A stretch of 64,000 nucleotides of DNA from Leptospira sp. GIMC2001 (GCF_028462125.1 NZ_CP115468.1:710001-774000); one strand, 5' to 3'; shown: positions 24,937-35,214, numbered from the stretch's first letter. Notes: generated from the letters alone by a model not told the origin. Numbers and translations are program-made.

Positions 24937-27900
24937 ATGGACTCAGCAAATAAAATATTAGATCGCACCCGTTTTTTTTGGATGATCGGCATAGCCGGGA
25001 CTATGATAGGACTTTTCACTTGGTTCTCGATACCGAAAGAAGAAGACCCGAGACTCAAGGCACGATTTGGATTTATAAAATTGGTTTATCCAGGAGCTTC
25101 TGTCCCTCAGATCAAAAAGTACGTAGTTGAAGAAACGGAACGAGAGCTTGCATCCGTTGAAGCGATTGCCAAAATGTCAACCACTATCCGCTCAGGATTT
25201 GCAGCAATTCGAATCGAATTCAAGTCTTCAGTAAAAGACGACGGGGTTATTTCGAGATCTTGGGATGAAGTCCAGGATGCCTTGGATAAAGCATACAAGG
25301 TTTTCCCTCAAGGTGCCTTGGCACCTGATCTGGATCGTAGACCCAATGATCAAGAATCAATTTTAATTGCAATCGAAGCACCGCTTGAACATAGGCATAA
25401 ATTACTCTTAGATTTAGAAAATAAATTATTGGTTAATCCGACTGTTTCGAGGTTAAGGAGAACTGGTGATGAAGGTAGTCAGCTGTCCATTCAAGTTGAA
25501 GAAGTTCAATTGGCGAATTCTGGAATTTCGGTTCCTCAACTCATCGGTCAGATACAGCTTGCCAATACTCAGATTGCCAGTGGTTACATAGAATCGGATG
25601 GTCAAAGGATAAATATTCAAGCTTCCAATATTTTTGAAAATATAAATGAACTTAAGAAATTTCCAATTGCAACGGCGAATGGATCTACAATACCGCTGAG
25701 TCGATTGGCAAAAATTGAACTGGAACCTAAGAGTCCACCTAACGAAGAGTTTAGATGGAATGGAAAAGAAGTCTATGGACTCGGTGTAATCGCTAAGAGG
25801 CAACTCGATCTAAGAGCTTTCGGAGAATCAGTTAACAAATCATTAAAAGAATTTGAACTTGAAAAATATCAAGAAGGTGTTGATTTTAAAATACATGTAA
25901 TCAATTCCCAACCAAATTATGTAAAAGATCGACTAACAGATCTTGCATTTTCACTTCTATCATCGGTTGCTTTGCTATCTACATTTATGATAATTTTTAT
26001 GGGTTTTCGTGTAGGAATAGCCGTTTCTGTAATGCTTCCCGTTATCAGTTTAATAGCTTTTGCATTGTATGGAATCGCTGGAGGTATCCTGCATCAAATT
26101 GCAATAGCCGCATTTGTCCTCTCTTTCGGAATCTTAATCGATAATATTGTCGTAATTGTTGAGAGCATCCAAGAAAAGATCAACTCTGGCAAATCACGAA
26201 TTGATGCCGGATCGGAAACAATAAAGGAATTCACGATGCCGTTGTTGTCTTCTACGATAACAACTATTGCAGCCTTTCTTCCTATGGCTCTAGCTGAAGA
26301 TACAAGTGCTGAGTTCACTGAAGCAATTCCGAAAATTGTTATCGTATCACTGATCGTTAGCTTTTTTGCATCCATTTTCTTAAGTCCAAGCCTTGCACTC
26401 AAATTCCTCAAGCCACAGATCGCCAAAAAGTCTCTATTGGAAGATATGGGATCCGCTATCGCAAATGTAAGTATAAGAAAGCCAAAAACTCTATATCTAG
26501 CATTGGTAATTTTTCTTATTGCAGACGTAGCCTTTCTTCCTTTTATGCGAGCTAAGTTTTTTCCATCAGCTGATCGTAATCAGATGATTATGATCTTATC
26601 ATTTCCCGAGGGGACTTCGTATGATAGAACAAGGCAGGCGGTGATTGATGTTGAGAACAGTCTGTTCGGAACAAAAGAGTTAAAAGGGGTTGCTTCATTT
26701 GTGGGTCGTAGTACACCCTTTTTCTACTACAATCTACCTCAGAAACCGAACGTTCCTAATCTTGCGCAATTTCTATTGATTTCTGAAGGAAATTCTTTTT
26801 CCGATGAACTTCTAAATGAAATTCGATCTAAAGTCAAAGTTCCCGATGCAGAAGTGCGGATAAAAAGTTTAGAGCAAGGACCTCCAGCAGAAGCAACCAT
26901 AATCGTAAGAGTGTATCATCCAGATTTGGAACTATGGAAGAAAAATGTGCAAGAACTATCTTCTCAAATTTCAGCACACCCAGATGTGGAAATCGCTTGG
27001 TCGGATTCAATCGGTAATCAGAAGTTAATAGTTTTTGAAACAGATGACAAGCGACTTTCTGAATTGGGATCGAATCGAAGGGAAGTCTCACTTGCTCTAC
27101 TTAAAAGTACATATGGAATCCAATCTGGTTTTTTTAAAACGGGGGATGAGAGTATTCCAATTGTTGTATCTTCGCAATCCAAAGAAAAAAATTCCCTACA
27201 ACAACTCAGTAAAACAGTTGTCGGACAAACTTATGATCGAGCAATTCTTACGGATGCTGTTGCCGAACAAAAGGTAACTGAGAATGAGTCAGTTCACTTG
27301 CGATACAATCGCCGGTCCTATGTTTCGTTTCTCGTAGATATGAAGAAAAATGGAAATTCTGGAGATGTAATAGCAAAAATCAACGACTACATGGAAGAAC
27401 ATGATCTTCTAAATGGGGTTGATTACGAATTCGATGGAGAAAAGGGCAATAGTGATGACTCCAACAACGCACTTTTCAAGACAATGCCAATTGGTATGAC
27501 TATACTGCTAGCAACATTAATATGGCAATTTAACAGCTATAAGTTGCTATTGATTATTTTGACAACCGTTCCGACTGCATTTTTAGGAATGATTCCAGGG
27601 CTTGTGATATCAGGTCAACCTTTTGGATTTTTGCCTCTTTTGGCTCTATTTGCTCTGATTGGAATTGCAGTGAATAACGGAATCATTCTCATCGATAAAT
27701 TCCAATTAGCTGTGTCCGAAGGAAATACATACGAAGAAGCTGTAAGAATTGGTGTATCAAGTCGTTTGCGACCCATTCTTCTTACTTCGGGATCAACAAT
27801 TCTTGGAATGATTCCTCTTGGATTCTCTTCCTCTACACTGTGGCCTCCATTTGCGTGGTCCATGGTATCAGGACTATTGATTTCTTCGATCTCAACTTTA

Positions 27901-28977
27901 TTCATTATACCGAGATTGTATCTTATTATGCATAGAGGTAAAGGTGGAAGTGATCTCGATTCTGCAATGGGTAAAAAATCTATAGATCTAGGTGTGATTA
28001 AAAGAATGGTAAAGAAGAACATTCTAATATTCTTATTATCAACTGCTATTCTAGGATTAATTCCAATAAACGACCTTCTAGCGAATGATTCTTCATTCAC
28101 AAAAGTCACTTTTCGTGAAACTCTTGCACTGTCTTCGAATTCACTGCAGGCGAAAGCGTCTTTTCATGATGCCGCTGGTGCAAAAGCGATTGCGAGCGGG
28201 TTTAGAAAGACTTCTTATTTACCGAATATCAATGTCTATGGTGAGAGAGTCTTTCGTGATCAAGATCTATTCCTCAATTCTCCATTTGGACAGTTGAGTC
28301 TTGGTAACCGAGCTTTTTATCAATCAGGACTTGAATTGTACCAACCACTATGGAGTCCTCGCGCTTTACTCAGCAATGCACCTAGCGCTGAATTGCTGGC
28401 GGAGGCTGCATTAAAAAAAGCAGCTTGGGAAAACCAGAGTGCCAGGTACAACGCTGCCACTACTTTCGTAGATTGTGTTCTGCTGGATATTCGAAAAAAG
28501 AGCTTTGAAGAAAGGGCGAAGAATCTTGATCTACTTATCTCCGAGACGAAACGTTTGGCTTTTAATGGAAATGCAAGAGAAGTAGATATCGTTAAGATCC
28601 AAACTTCCAAAGGTGAAATAGAACGCGGCTTGATAGCTATTGAGAATGGATTGAACTCTTGTCGAATGGAGCTAGGAAGATTGATAGATCGAGACATTCC
28701 GGCAGAACCTTTATATGATGCTGTCCCCGATATAAGTTTAGCGAACCTTGATAATGCGGTCAGAGATGATATTCGGTCATTTCAGATCAAGATTGAATCT
28801 ATCTCCAAAGATCTCAAAGGAATTGAAGCCGAAGAATATCCAGAGGTCTATGCGAAAGGGAATTTAATCTACTCTGACCAAGGTAACGCTAATCCTTATG
28901 CTTTCTCACAGCTTGCTGTCGGTGTGAAGATGAATATCTTCGATGGAGGACTTCGAGCTAGACTCAAAAACCGTTAG
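24937..28977 (+). pseudogene. RND efflux transporter fused to TolC-like outer-membrane factor, 3' end broken by IS
   Basis: The open frame has 1346 codons. Residues 1-1010 are an RND permease: first helix at about 12-32, large periplasmic loops, central helices with FGILIDNIVVIVE (transmembrane helix 4; Asp then Asn in place of the usual Asp pair) and GIAVNNGIILID in helix 10. Residue 1024 begins a signal-peptide-like stretch (MVKKNILIFLLSTAILGL), followed by a TolC-type coiled-coil protein (EAALKKAAWENQSARYNAATTF, YPEVYAKGNL, MNIFDGGLR). At 28955 an IS256-family element interrupts the frame; the last six codons and the stop come from the element. Joining across the target duplication restores 1455 codons. 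RND normally needs a separate adaptor protein; none is encoded nearby. TetR is divergent. Confidence 0.88.
28946..28954 (+). repeat. Left copy of the 9-bp target-site duplication
   Basis: GAGGACTTC, identical to 30333-30341 on the other side of the IS256-family element. IS256 elements usually duplicate 8-9 bp. Confidence 0.8.
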
Positions 28978-28991
28978 GAATTGAAAAAAGC

Positions 28992-29041
28992 GGAACCCGT
29001 CCATAATATAGTTTTGGACAACAAAATCATAAAGGGGTTCC
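28992..29041 (+). promoter_or_regulatory. Hairpin covering the transposase ribosome binding site
   Basis: GGAACCC pairs with GGGTTCC, with an inner GTCCA/TGGAC helix. The AAAGGGG ribosome binding site falls in the 3' arm, four bases before the transposase ATG. In other IS elements such structures block translation of transcripts that read in from outside the element. Confidence 0.5.
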
Positions 29042-29045
29042 ACCA

Positions 29046-30302
29046 ATGAAAAATAAAAACACAACCACATCGAATAGTCAATCGAATATTGATAGTTTTC
29101 GATCTTTTTTAAAATCAAACATAGAAACTGAAATCCGAAAAAAATCCTTAGAATTTATCCAAGAGATCATGGAAGAGGAAATCGAAGCCCTATGCGGAAA
29201 AAGATTTAGCCGTAAAGTAGAAGAAAGTCTAGCATATCGTGCAGGTTCAGAGAATGTTTTTGTTCCAATATTGGGTCAGAAACATAAAATCAAAAAACCA
29301 AGAGTCAGAAAATCTGGACAAGAAGTTTTACTAGAAAGCTATGCAAATTTAAAATCCGAAGCAGATCTTGGAGAAATTGTTTTCAAACTGATGGTATCTG
29401 GTCTAACGACACGGCGATTTAGAGAATGCTTGAAAGATGTATCTGAGCAACTTGGAGTTTCAAAATCAAAGATATCCAGAGAATTTGTAAATGCTTCTAG
29501 AGCACATTTTAACAAACTGAATACGAGAAAATTTCCAGGCAAAGAATTCTTTTCCATTTTCATTGATGGTATTCATGTAGCGGATGAAGTGATAGTAGTT
29601 GTATTAGGTGTAGATAAAGAAGGACACAAGCATTTTTTGTCGGTGGTACAAGGCTCAAGTGAACATTCTGAAATAGTATTATCTGCTTTAAGGAAACTAC
29701 AAGATCGTGAAATTTCACTTACTGAACGGGTTTTGGTTGTCTCAGATGGTTCAAAAGGAATTGAGAAAGGCATTAAGCAATACTTTGGTGAAAACTATGA
29801 TCACCAAAGGTGTATTTTACATAAAATGAGAAATATAAAAGCGTGCTTGCCCAAAGAATATCATGATGAATTTCAAATTGAATATAAAGCAATTTTCAAT
29901 TTGAATGAATACTCGAAGGCTAAAGAATCTTTGAAAGCAATGGAACATTGGTTAGGGAATATCAGTGAAACAGCTAAGATGAGTCTGTTAGAAGGTCAAG
30001 ACAATCTATTGACTTGTCATAGAATCCAATTACCAATCGAAATTCGAAAAACATTTCAATCAACGAATCCCATTGATTCAGCCTTTTCACATCCAAGATT
30101 TCAAATGAACCGAGTAAAAAGGTGGCGTAAAAATCGAGACATGACAACACGATGGACAGCAGCTCTCCTATATGCACAAGAGCTTCATTTCAGAAAAGTA
30201 AAAGGATACAAAGAAATAGAAAAATTTCTATCCAATTATTTAGCCAATAAAAAAGTAATTGAAGAAAACTTTACAGAGATGAATATATCTTTATCCGCCT
30301 AA
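29046..30302 (+). CDS. IS256-family transposase
   Basis: 418-residue DDE-type transposase that cuts and inserts the surrounding element. The catalytic pattern follows IS256: Asp174 (FIDGIHV), Asp234 (VVSDGSKG), a C-x2-H in RCILHKM, and the third acidic site in STNPIDSAF at residue 344. Spacing (60 and 110 residues) fits the family. The third position is normally Glu; here it is Asp344, which may lower or abolish activity. The frame is otherwise intact, and the stop lies within the right inverted repeat. Good AAAGGGG before the ATG, partly buried in a hairpin. Confidence 0.93.
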   Translation: MKNKNTTTSNSQSNIDSFRSFLKSNIETEIRKKSLEFIQEIMEEEIEALCGKRFSRKVEESLAYRAGSENVFVPILGQKHKIKKPRVRKSGQEVLLESYANLKSEADLGEIVFKLMVSGLTTRRFRECLKDVSEQLGVSKSKISREFVNASRAHFNKLNTRKFPGKEFFSIFIDGIHVADEVIVVVLGVDKEGHKHFLSVVQGSSEHSEIVLSALRKLQDREISLTERVLVVSDGSKGIEKGIKQYFGENYDHQRCILHKMRNIKACLPKEYHDEFQIEYKAIFNLNEYSKAKESLKAMEHWLGNISETAKMSLLEGQDNLLTCHRIQLPIEIRKTFQSTNPIDSAFSHPRFQMNRVKRWRKNRDMTTRWTAALLYAQELHFRKVKGYKEIEKFLSNYLANKKVIEENFTEMNISLSA

Positions 30303-30332
30303 TTGATTTCTAACGGTTTTTGGGACAATCTC

Positions 30333-30341
30333 GAGGACTTC
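30333..30341 (+). repeat. Right copy of the 9-bp target-site duplication
   Basis: GAGGACTTC, matching 28946-28954. Confidence 0.8.
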
Positions 30342-30691
30342 GGTCAGGGAGGAAGAAGCAAAAAGATGAAGAAATCAATTCTCTAAAAGCCCAATTGGCT
30401 GATGCAGTTAGAAAAATCGAAGTAGCGAAGAAAGATGCAGAAGGTAAATTGAAATCAAATATCTATAATCTGGAGAGCATTGAAACTGAACTTTCGAATA
30501 TTCGAAATAAACGAAACTCAGAGAAGAGTCGATATCTTGCCGGTCGGTCATCTTCCTCGTTCTATTATCAAATGCAGGATCTATATCTTGAGAAAGAAGA
30601 GAAATTCAAAGCTTCACAATGGGAATTACTCAAATCGAAAATAGAATTCGCATATACCTGCGGAAATTTTAAGATTCCAGAAAGCGATTGA
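30333..30691 (+). pseudogene. C-terminal fragment of the interrupted TolC-like domain
   Basis: The frame entering at the target duplication reads GLRSGRKKQKDEEINSLKAQ, then a long coiled coil (LADAVRKIEVAKKDAEGKL, YLAGRSSSSFYYQMQDLY, LLKSKIEFAYTCGNF), typical of the last helical hairpin and end of an outer-membrane efflux protein. It is the direct continuation of the RND-TolC gene, not an independent gene: the first in-frame start (30320) lies inside the IS end. The stop at 30689-30691 overlaps the convergent trkA-like gene by 23 bases. Confidence 0.85.
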
Positions 30692-31364
30692 TATCTGATT
30701 GTTTACCGAATAACATTAAGATATCCGTTGCTCTAAATTTTTCATTCAAATCTGGAATTCCAAGCAAGATTTCTTCTTCGGAATCTTGCTTACGTTTTTG
30801 CAATGGATTTCTGATCATACGTTTAATGGTGATAATATTTAAATTGTATTTCTCTCGAGTTTGCGATTCACCCAGAGTCGTTCCAACCAAAGATGTCGGA
30901 ACTTTTACTTCAACAATCCTATATTCTTTAGATAGGAAGAGATTCGATAAGATATCATCATGTCGCAACTTTTCCGCCATATTGGTTGCAGCTTTTTCCT
31001 CTGGATTGAAAACTTGATCCACACCAATTAAGTTCAAAACTCGCTTTTGCAATGCAGTTTTGTGGCGGGCATAGATCTCTTTGACACCAATTTTCTTTAA
31101 AATATCTGCAGCGATTACCAATGTCTCAAAATTCTCAGCCACCGATATCACAACGATATCCATCTCATCTAAACCTTGAGATCTCATTGCCATCTCATCA
31201 GTTGCATCCAGACATACAGAAGCTGTTGCGTAATCTTTTACCTCTTCAACTTGTTCTTGCGAATTGTCTATAGCAAGAACTTCATGGCCTTCGAGAAAAA
31301 GACGATCAACCAACACTTTACCAAAACTTCCTAGACCGATCACTGCGATTTTTTTTCTTATCAT
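30669..31364 (-). CDS. trkA: TrkA/KtrA potassium-uptake regulatory subunit
   Basis: 231-residue cytoplasmic RCK protein that gates the TrkH pore in response to nucleotide. The N-terminal Rossmann part starts IAVIGLGSFGKVLVDRLF (NAD/ATP-binding GxGxxG) with an acidic residue at the end of the second strand (AIDNS); the RCK_C part covers about 140-231. One RCK unit only, so it is KtrA-like in size rather than the double-length E. coli TrkA. The start lies one base after the stop of the trkH gene upstream, so they form an operon with the 348-residue protein. Confidence 0.93.
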   Translation of the reverse strand: MIRKKIAVIGLGSFGKVLVDRLFLEGHEVLAIDNSQEQVEEVKDYATASVCLDATDEMAMRSQGLDEMDIVVISVAENFETLVIAADILKKIGVKEIYARHKTALQKRVLNLIGVDQVFNPEEKAATNMAEKLRHDDILSNLFLSKEYRIVEVKVPTSLVGTTLGESQTREKYNLNIITIKRMIRNPLQKRKQDSEEEILLGIPDLNEKFRATDILMLFGKQSDINRFLES

Positions 31365-31365
31365 A

Positions 31366-33192
31366 TTAACTCACTACTACATATTCTTTTGGATAGGTAT
31401 AATTCTTATGTGCGATTGGTTTCGATAATGCAAGTGCAAGGTTGAATACTCCAACTCTTCCCATAAACATAACAATGATTAAATTTATCTTGCCATAATC
31501 CGAAAGGTCTGCCGTAAGACCTCTTGATAGCCCAACAGTTGCGTAGGCAGAAACTGTTTCGAAAGCTAGATCTAAAAAACTAAAATCTTCAGTTATAGTA
31601 AGAAGAAATATTCCAGTAAAAATAACAAAAAAAGACATTAAAATTGTAGCGGAGGCGCGTGATATGCTCGCTCTTGCAATAGTTCGCTTGAAGACTTCTA
31701 CATTCTCGAACCCACGAATTTCATTTATAATGTTTAATACAGCGATTGCAAAAGTGGTGGTTTTAATCCCGCCTCCTGTAGAGACAGGACTTGCGCCTAC
31801 CCACATAAAGAATAGGGAAAAAAATACCATAGTTTCCGACATCAAAGCAATATCAAAAGTATTGAAACCCGCTGTTCGTAGAGTTATTGAGTAGAAGAGA
31901 GAATGAAATAATTTATCGAAAAGATTCAATTCTTGTAAGCTCTTATTATATTCAATAGCAAAGCAAGAGAACAATGCTAGAATCCACATAACCAGACTCG
32001 AAATTAGTACCAATTTGCTTGTTACTGAAATTCTGACCTTTGGATTATTATAATTCATAGCCTTATCATAGATTTGACTCAAAACTGGAAAACCCAATCC
32101 CCCAAGAACAATCATTGCCATTGAACCAGATAACCAAAGTTTGGATTGAAAAATTTCTTTTGTAGCATATCCATCGGAAAACAAGCTAAACCCAGCATTG
32201 CAAAAAGAGGAAACTGTATGGAACAAAGATAGAAAGAATCTCTCTTGCCAATCATTGTACAATTCAATCGGAAGATTTGTAAATAATATCATGAATCCAA
32301 TACCCTCAATACAGAAAGAAAATACCGTTATTCTAGCAAGTAGACTTTTGACTCGACCCAATGAATCCTCGCTTAATAGGTCTTTCATTAGCAATTTATC
32401 ACTTACGGATGATTTGCCAGTCAGAAAGATTCCAAAAAAACTAGCCAAAGTCATAATTCCTAGTCCTCCAATTTGCATGAGGATTAGCACGATTACTTGT
32501 CCTTGAATTGTGAAGACTTCGCTTATGTTTACAGTACTTAATCCTGTTACGCATGTTGCGCTTGCTGCAATAAAAAATAAATCAATAGATGATACCTGTA
32601 TTTGTAAAGCTTTAGGAAAATGTAATAACAAACCTCCAACAAGTATTATAAATGCAAAGCTTCCAACAAATAGTAATGATGGATTTAACTTCTTGGCTTC
32701 ATAAAATTTCATGTTCCGGATGATATGTGATAGATTGGAGAATAAAAAGAAAACTTGAGTGATCGAGAGAAAAACCAGGCCAGCCTGGTTGGAACCAATG
32801 AACCCGAATCCAATGAATTCAAGAATATCTCTTTCAAAGAATTTCTGAAGTAGAACCAATTGAATGATGACGAATTCTGTTACATGAGTCTTCAGATAGT
32901 CAATAAATCTTGAATCAGTAAATACAAATGCAATTATTTCGTAAGATAGAAGATTGAGGATAAGAATTTCCACAACTACGCGAATTGGTTCTTCCCAATC
33001 TGTTGGATAATAGAATCCGAATTCTAATAAAAGTATTGTGAAGGATAATAGACCCGATAGAAAATAAAACCAACGACCATATTGTAAAAATTTATGGACA
33101 TAGTAATTTCTTATCTCTTTTCGCTTTTCTTCCAAATAAATTTGAAGATGGAGAAAAGATAAAAATACTTTATTTTTTAGGATTTTTTTCAA
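31366..33192 (-). CDS. trkH: TrkH/KtrB-type potassium transporter pore
   Basis: 608 residues with a long hydrophobic N-terminal region (about five extra helices over the first ~165 residues), then the four membrane-pore-membrane units of the SKT family. Pore-loop Gly residues are seen in ATCVTGLSTVN, FCNAGFSL, TLRTAGFNTFD and AYATVGLSRG. Takes up potassium with TrkA/KtrA bound on the cytoplasmic side; trkA follows immediately. The start codon overlaps the stop of the upstream 348-residue gene by four bases. The extra N-terminal helices make it longer than the ~480 residues of E. coli TrkH. Confidence 0.93.
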   Translation of the reverse strand: MKKILKNKVFLSFLHLQIYLEEKRKEIRNYYVHKFLQYGRWFYFLSGLLSFTILLLEFGFYYPTDWEEPIRVVVEILILNLLSYEIIAFVFTDSRFIDYLKTHVTEFVIIQLVLLQKFFERDILEFIGFGFIGSNQAGLVFLSITQVFFLFSNLSHIIRNMKFYEAKKLNPSLLFVGSFAFIILVGGLLLHFPKALQIQVSSIDLFFIAASATCVTGLSTVNISEVFTIQGQVIVLILMQIGGLGIMTLASFFGIFLTGKSSVSDKLLMKDLLSEDSLGRVKSLLARITVFSFCIEGIGFMILFTNLPIELYNDWQERFFLSLFHTVSSFCNAGFSLFSDGYATKEIFQSKLWLSGSMAMIVLGGLGFPVLSQIYDKAMNYNNPKVRISVTSKLVLISSLVMWILALFSCFAIEYNKSLQELNLFDKLFHSLFYSITLRTAGFNTFDIALMSETMVFFSLFFMWVGASPVSTGGGIKTTTFAIAVLNIINEIRGFENVEVFKRTIARASISRASATILMSFFVIFTGIFLLTITEDFSFLDLAFETVSAYATVGLSRGLTADLSDYGKINLIIVMFMGRVGVFNLALALSKPIAHKNYTYPKEYVVVS

Positions 33193-34235
33193 TTTTTATC
33201 TTGATTGAGTTCAAAAACTATAGACTTCAATACAGAACCTTTATCCGTTTCTTCGTAAGTTGCTCTTGCTGACCAATCGCTTGCAACCGAATACATTTTA
33301 TATTGTTGGATATAATCATAGGCCTTTAATGAATAGTCGATAATTGTGATTGCAATCTGCAAAGTCATAAATCTTTCTTTTTTTACATTTTGCCTCTCGA
33401 CTCTTTTAGAAGCAACCAACCATTTATAGACTCGAGAAGATTGGTTTAACGCAACAAGAGAATCAATGTCGATTTTCGCTTGAGGAAGAAAAGCCGTGGT
33501 TTTGTTGAAGTTGACAGTGACTTTTTGATTCTTATCTTTAGCATTTTTTAGAACTTCAACCAATTGATAATCAAAGGAATCATCATCCAAGTATTCAAGG
33601 GTATCACATCTAGAGTAGATTGTATTGCAAATATCACCAAAACTTTTGTGCACAAAAAAGTATACCAGTATATTATGATTTAATGGGTGATAGAGTATTT
33701 TTGCGTTGTAATTTTTCATTCTATCGTAGAGAAAGTAGGATTTCAATTTCTGGTAGATATTAAAGCTTATGGTAAATATATCCAAGAATGTGGATGGGCT
33801 CGGAAGAATTTCACCTCTAGTATTGATGTAGTAAGGTTCAAAGGCAATTTTGCCTGAACGTTTGGCAATCTCTCTTAAGTATTCACGAAGAAGATTATTT
33901 TCAAGGCTATCAATTTTACTTGGGGATTCTTCTACTTCGACTAGGACTTTACCCACATTCTGTCCAAGAAGATCATATACTTTATCCCATACTTCATCTG
34001 AATTTTCATGTTTTAGGAATAGTGAAATACAATTTGTATCTTCACAATTGATCTGTTCGATGTAAGCAGGATTATCTATGGAAGGAAGATCGGATGTGAG
34101 AATGATTTCGGTTTCTGCCTTAAGGGAAAAGCCAACCAAGAATAATATAAATAAGCTAAAAGTTATAAATTTATGAAACCAATATCCAAATTTTATGTAA
34201 GAATCAATCGAATTGTTTCTAAAAATTATACACAC
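33189..34235 (-). CDS. Exported protein co-transcribed with trkH, unknown function
   Basis: 348 residues. A hydrophobic segment at about 21-40 (FITFSLFILFLVGFSLKAET) works as a signal peptide or anchor; residues after SLKA would be periplasmic. The mature part is charged, rich in Tyr and Asn, without a domain I recognise; it has three or four Cys (NCEDTNC; DICNTIYSRC). It overlaps trkH by four bases, so it is translationally coupled and may be an accessory factor for potassium uptake; that is inference from context only. A promoter must lie in 34236-34400, where ATTTCAG-11 bases-CTGAAAT (34304-34328) is the only palindrome seen. Confidence 0.65.
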   Translation of the reverse strand: MCIIFRNNSIDSYIKFGYWFHKFITFSLFILFLVGFSLKAETEIILTSDLPSIDNPAYIEQINCEDTNCISLFLKHENSDEVWDKVYDLLGQNVGKVLVEVEESPSKIDSLENNLLREYLREIAKRSGKIAFEPYYINTRGEILPSPSTFLDIFTISFNIYQKLKSYFLYDRMKNYNAKILYHPLNHNILVYFFVHKSFGDICNTIYSRCDTLEYLDDDSFDYQLVEVLKNAKDKNQKVTVNFNKTTAFLPQAKIDIDSLVALNQSSRVYKWLVASKRVERQNVKKERFMTLQIAITIIDYSLKAYDYIQQYKMYSVASDWSARATYEETDKGSVLKSIVFELNQDKN

Positions 34236-34400
34236 GATTTAATTCTTCTCAATTTATTATTCACTTTCATATTCATCTCTAGATTAGAGCGGAGACCATC
34301 TTAATTTCAGCAATCTGATTTCTGAAATCAATCTATTTTCCCAAATATATGAATATTTTTTTCTTTAAACCTGGATAGAATCCTATCGATTTGATTCTAG

Positions 34401-35195
34401 ATGCAAGAAATTCGTTCTAGATTGTTTGTTATGCAGGAGGGAATTTTCTTTCTTACCGAACCGGGTCTGGTTTCTGAGTTTCATTCCCATTATGCGATTT
34501 CTATTATTTTGAGTTTAGATAATTCTTTTACCATTGAAACCCTTGATAAGACAACATCCGATTGTCGATTTGTGATTCTTGGATCGAATGCAAAACATAA
34601 ATTGATAGCATTGAATTCAAAAATTGTTGTTATCCAATTAGATCCTCACCAAGAAGAAGCAGTTCCCCTTTCGAACTGGGTTAAAAAGGCAACCATCCAT
34701 CATCTATCAAGAGAGAGAATTTCTCAGTTTATACCGGATCTTGAATCAGTTCTTAATCAAGGAACTGATTGCAATCAGATTGAAATTATTTTCCATAAGA
34801 TTCTTCAACTATTAGGATCTGAAAAGAGGAGAAATAAAATCATTGATCCGCGAATCAAAAAGTCAATGGATTTTATAAAATCTAATTTACTGGAGCCAAT
34901 GACTGTAAGAAAACTTTCTGACGCAATTGGATTGTCAGAAACAAGGTTCATGCATATTTTTAAGCAAGAAATAGGGATACCTGTTAGGCGATATGTATTA
35001 TGGCAGAGAATCAATGCTGCAATAAAAAGTTTACAAAGTGGTGGTAATCTTACAGAAGCTGCGTATGCTGCTGGTTTTTCTGATCAATCTCATATGAGCA
35101 GGACTGTAAAAGATATGTTAGGTGTTCAGCCGTCATTGATTTTCCAACCAGCCAATCATATAGATATTCAATTTTGCGAAGTGAGAGAATCTTGA
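34401..35195 (+). CDS. AraC-family transcriptional regulator
   Basis: 264 residues. The N-terminal ~150 residues should form a cupin-like sensor (LTEPGLVSEFHSHYAISIIL). The C-terminal ~100 residues are a full AraC DNA-binding domain with two helix-turn-helix units (PMTVRKLSDAIGLSETRFMH; NLTEAAYAAGFSDQSHMSRT) and the usual ending LGVQPS. Divergent from the trkH operon with 165 bp between, so it could regulate that operon or itself. Effector unknown. Confidence 0.9.
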   Translation: MQEIRSRLFVMQEGIFFLTEPGLVSEFHSHYAISIILSLDNSFTIETLDKTTSDCRFVILGSNAKHKLIALNSKIVVIQLDPHQEEAVPLSNWVKKATIHHLSRERISQFIPDLESVLNQGTDCNQIEIIFHKILQLLGSEKRRNKIIDPRIKKSMDFIKSNLLEPMTVRKLSDAIGLSETRFMHIFKQEIGIPVRRYVLWQRINAAIKSLQSGGNLTEAAYAAGFSDQSHMSRTVKDMLGVQPSLIFQPANHIDIQFCEVRES

Positions 35196-35214
35196 GTAGA
35201 GATGTAAATTCAAT

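Larger units (their letters stand above)
28955..30332 (+). mobile_element. IS256-family insertion sequence, 1378 bp
   Basis: Bounded by imperfect inverted repeats: the left end GAGCTAGACTCAAAAACCGT and the reverse-complemented right end GAGATTGTCCCAAAAACCGT share the core CAAAAACCGTTAG. One transposase gene fills it. A perfect 9-bp direct repeat flanks it and removing element plus one repeat rejoins the TolC-like frame exactly, so both ends are placed with confidence and the insertion looks recent. Upstream of the transposase, GGAACCC (28992-28998) can pair with GGGTTCC (29035-29041), hiding the ribosome binding site. Confidence 0.9.

Noticed and set aside
30320..30691. Separate coiled-coil protein gene downstream of the IS
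   Set aside because: The only start lies inside the IS end, and the frame is the exact continuation of the interrupted TolC-like domain.
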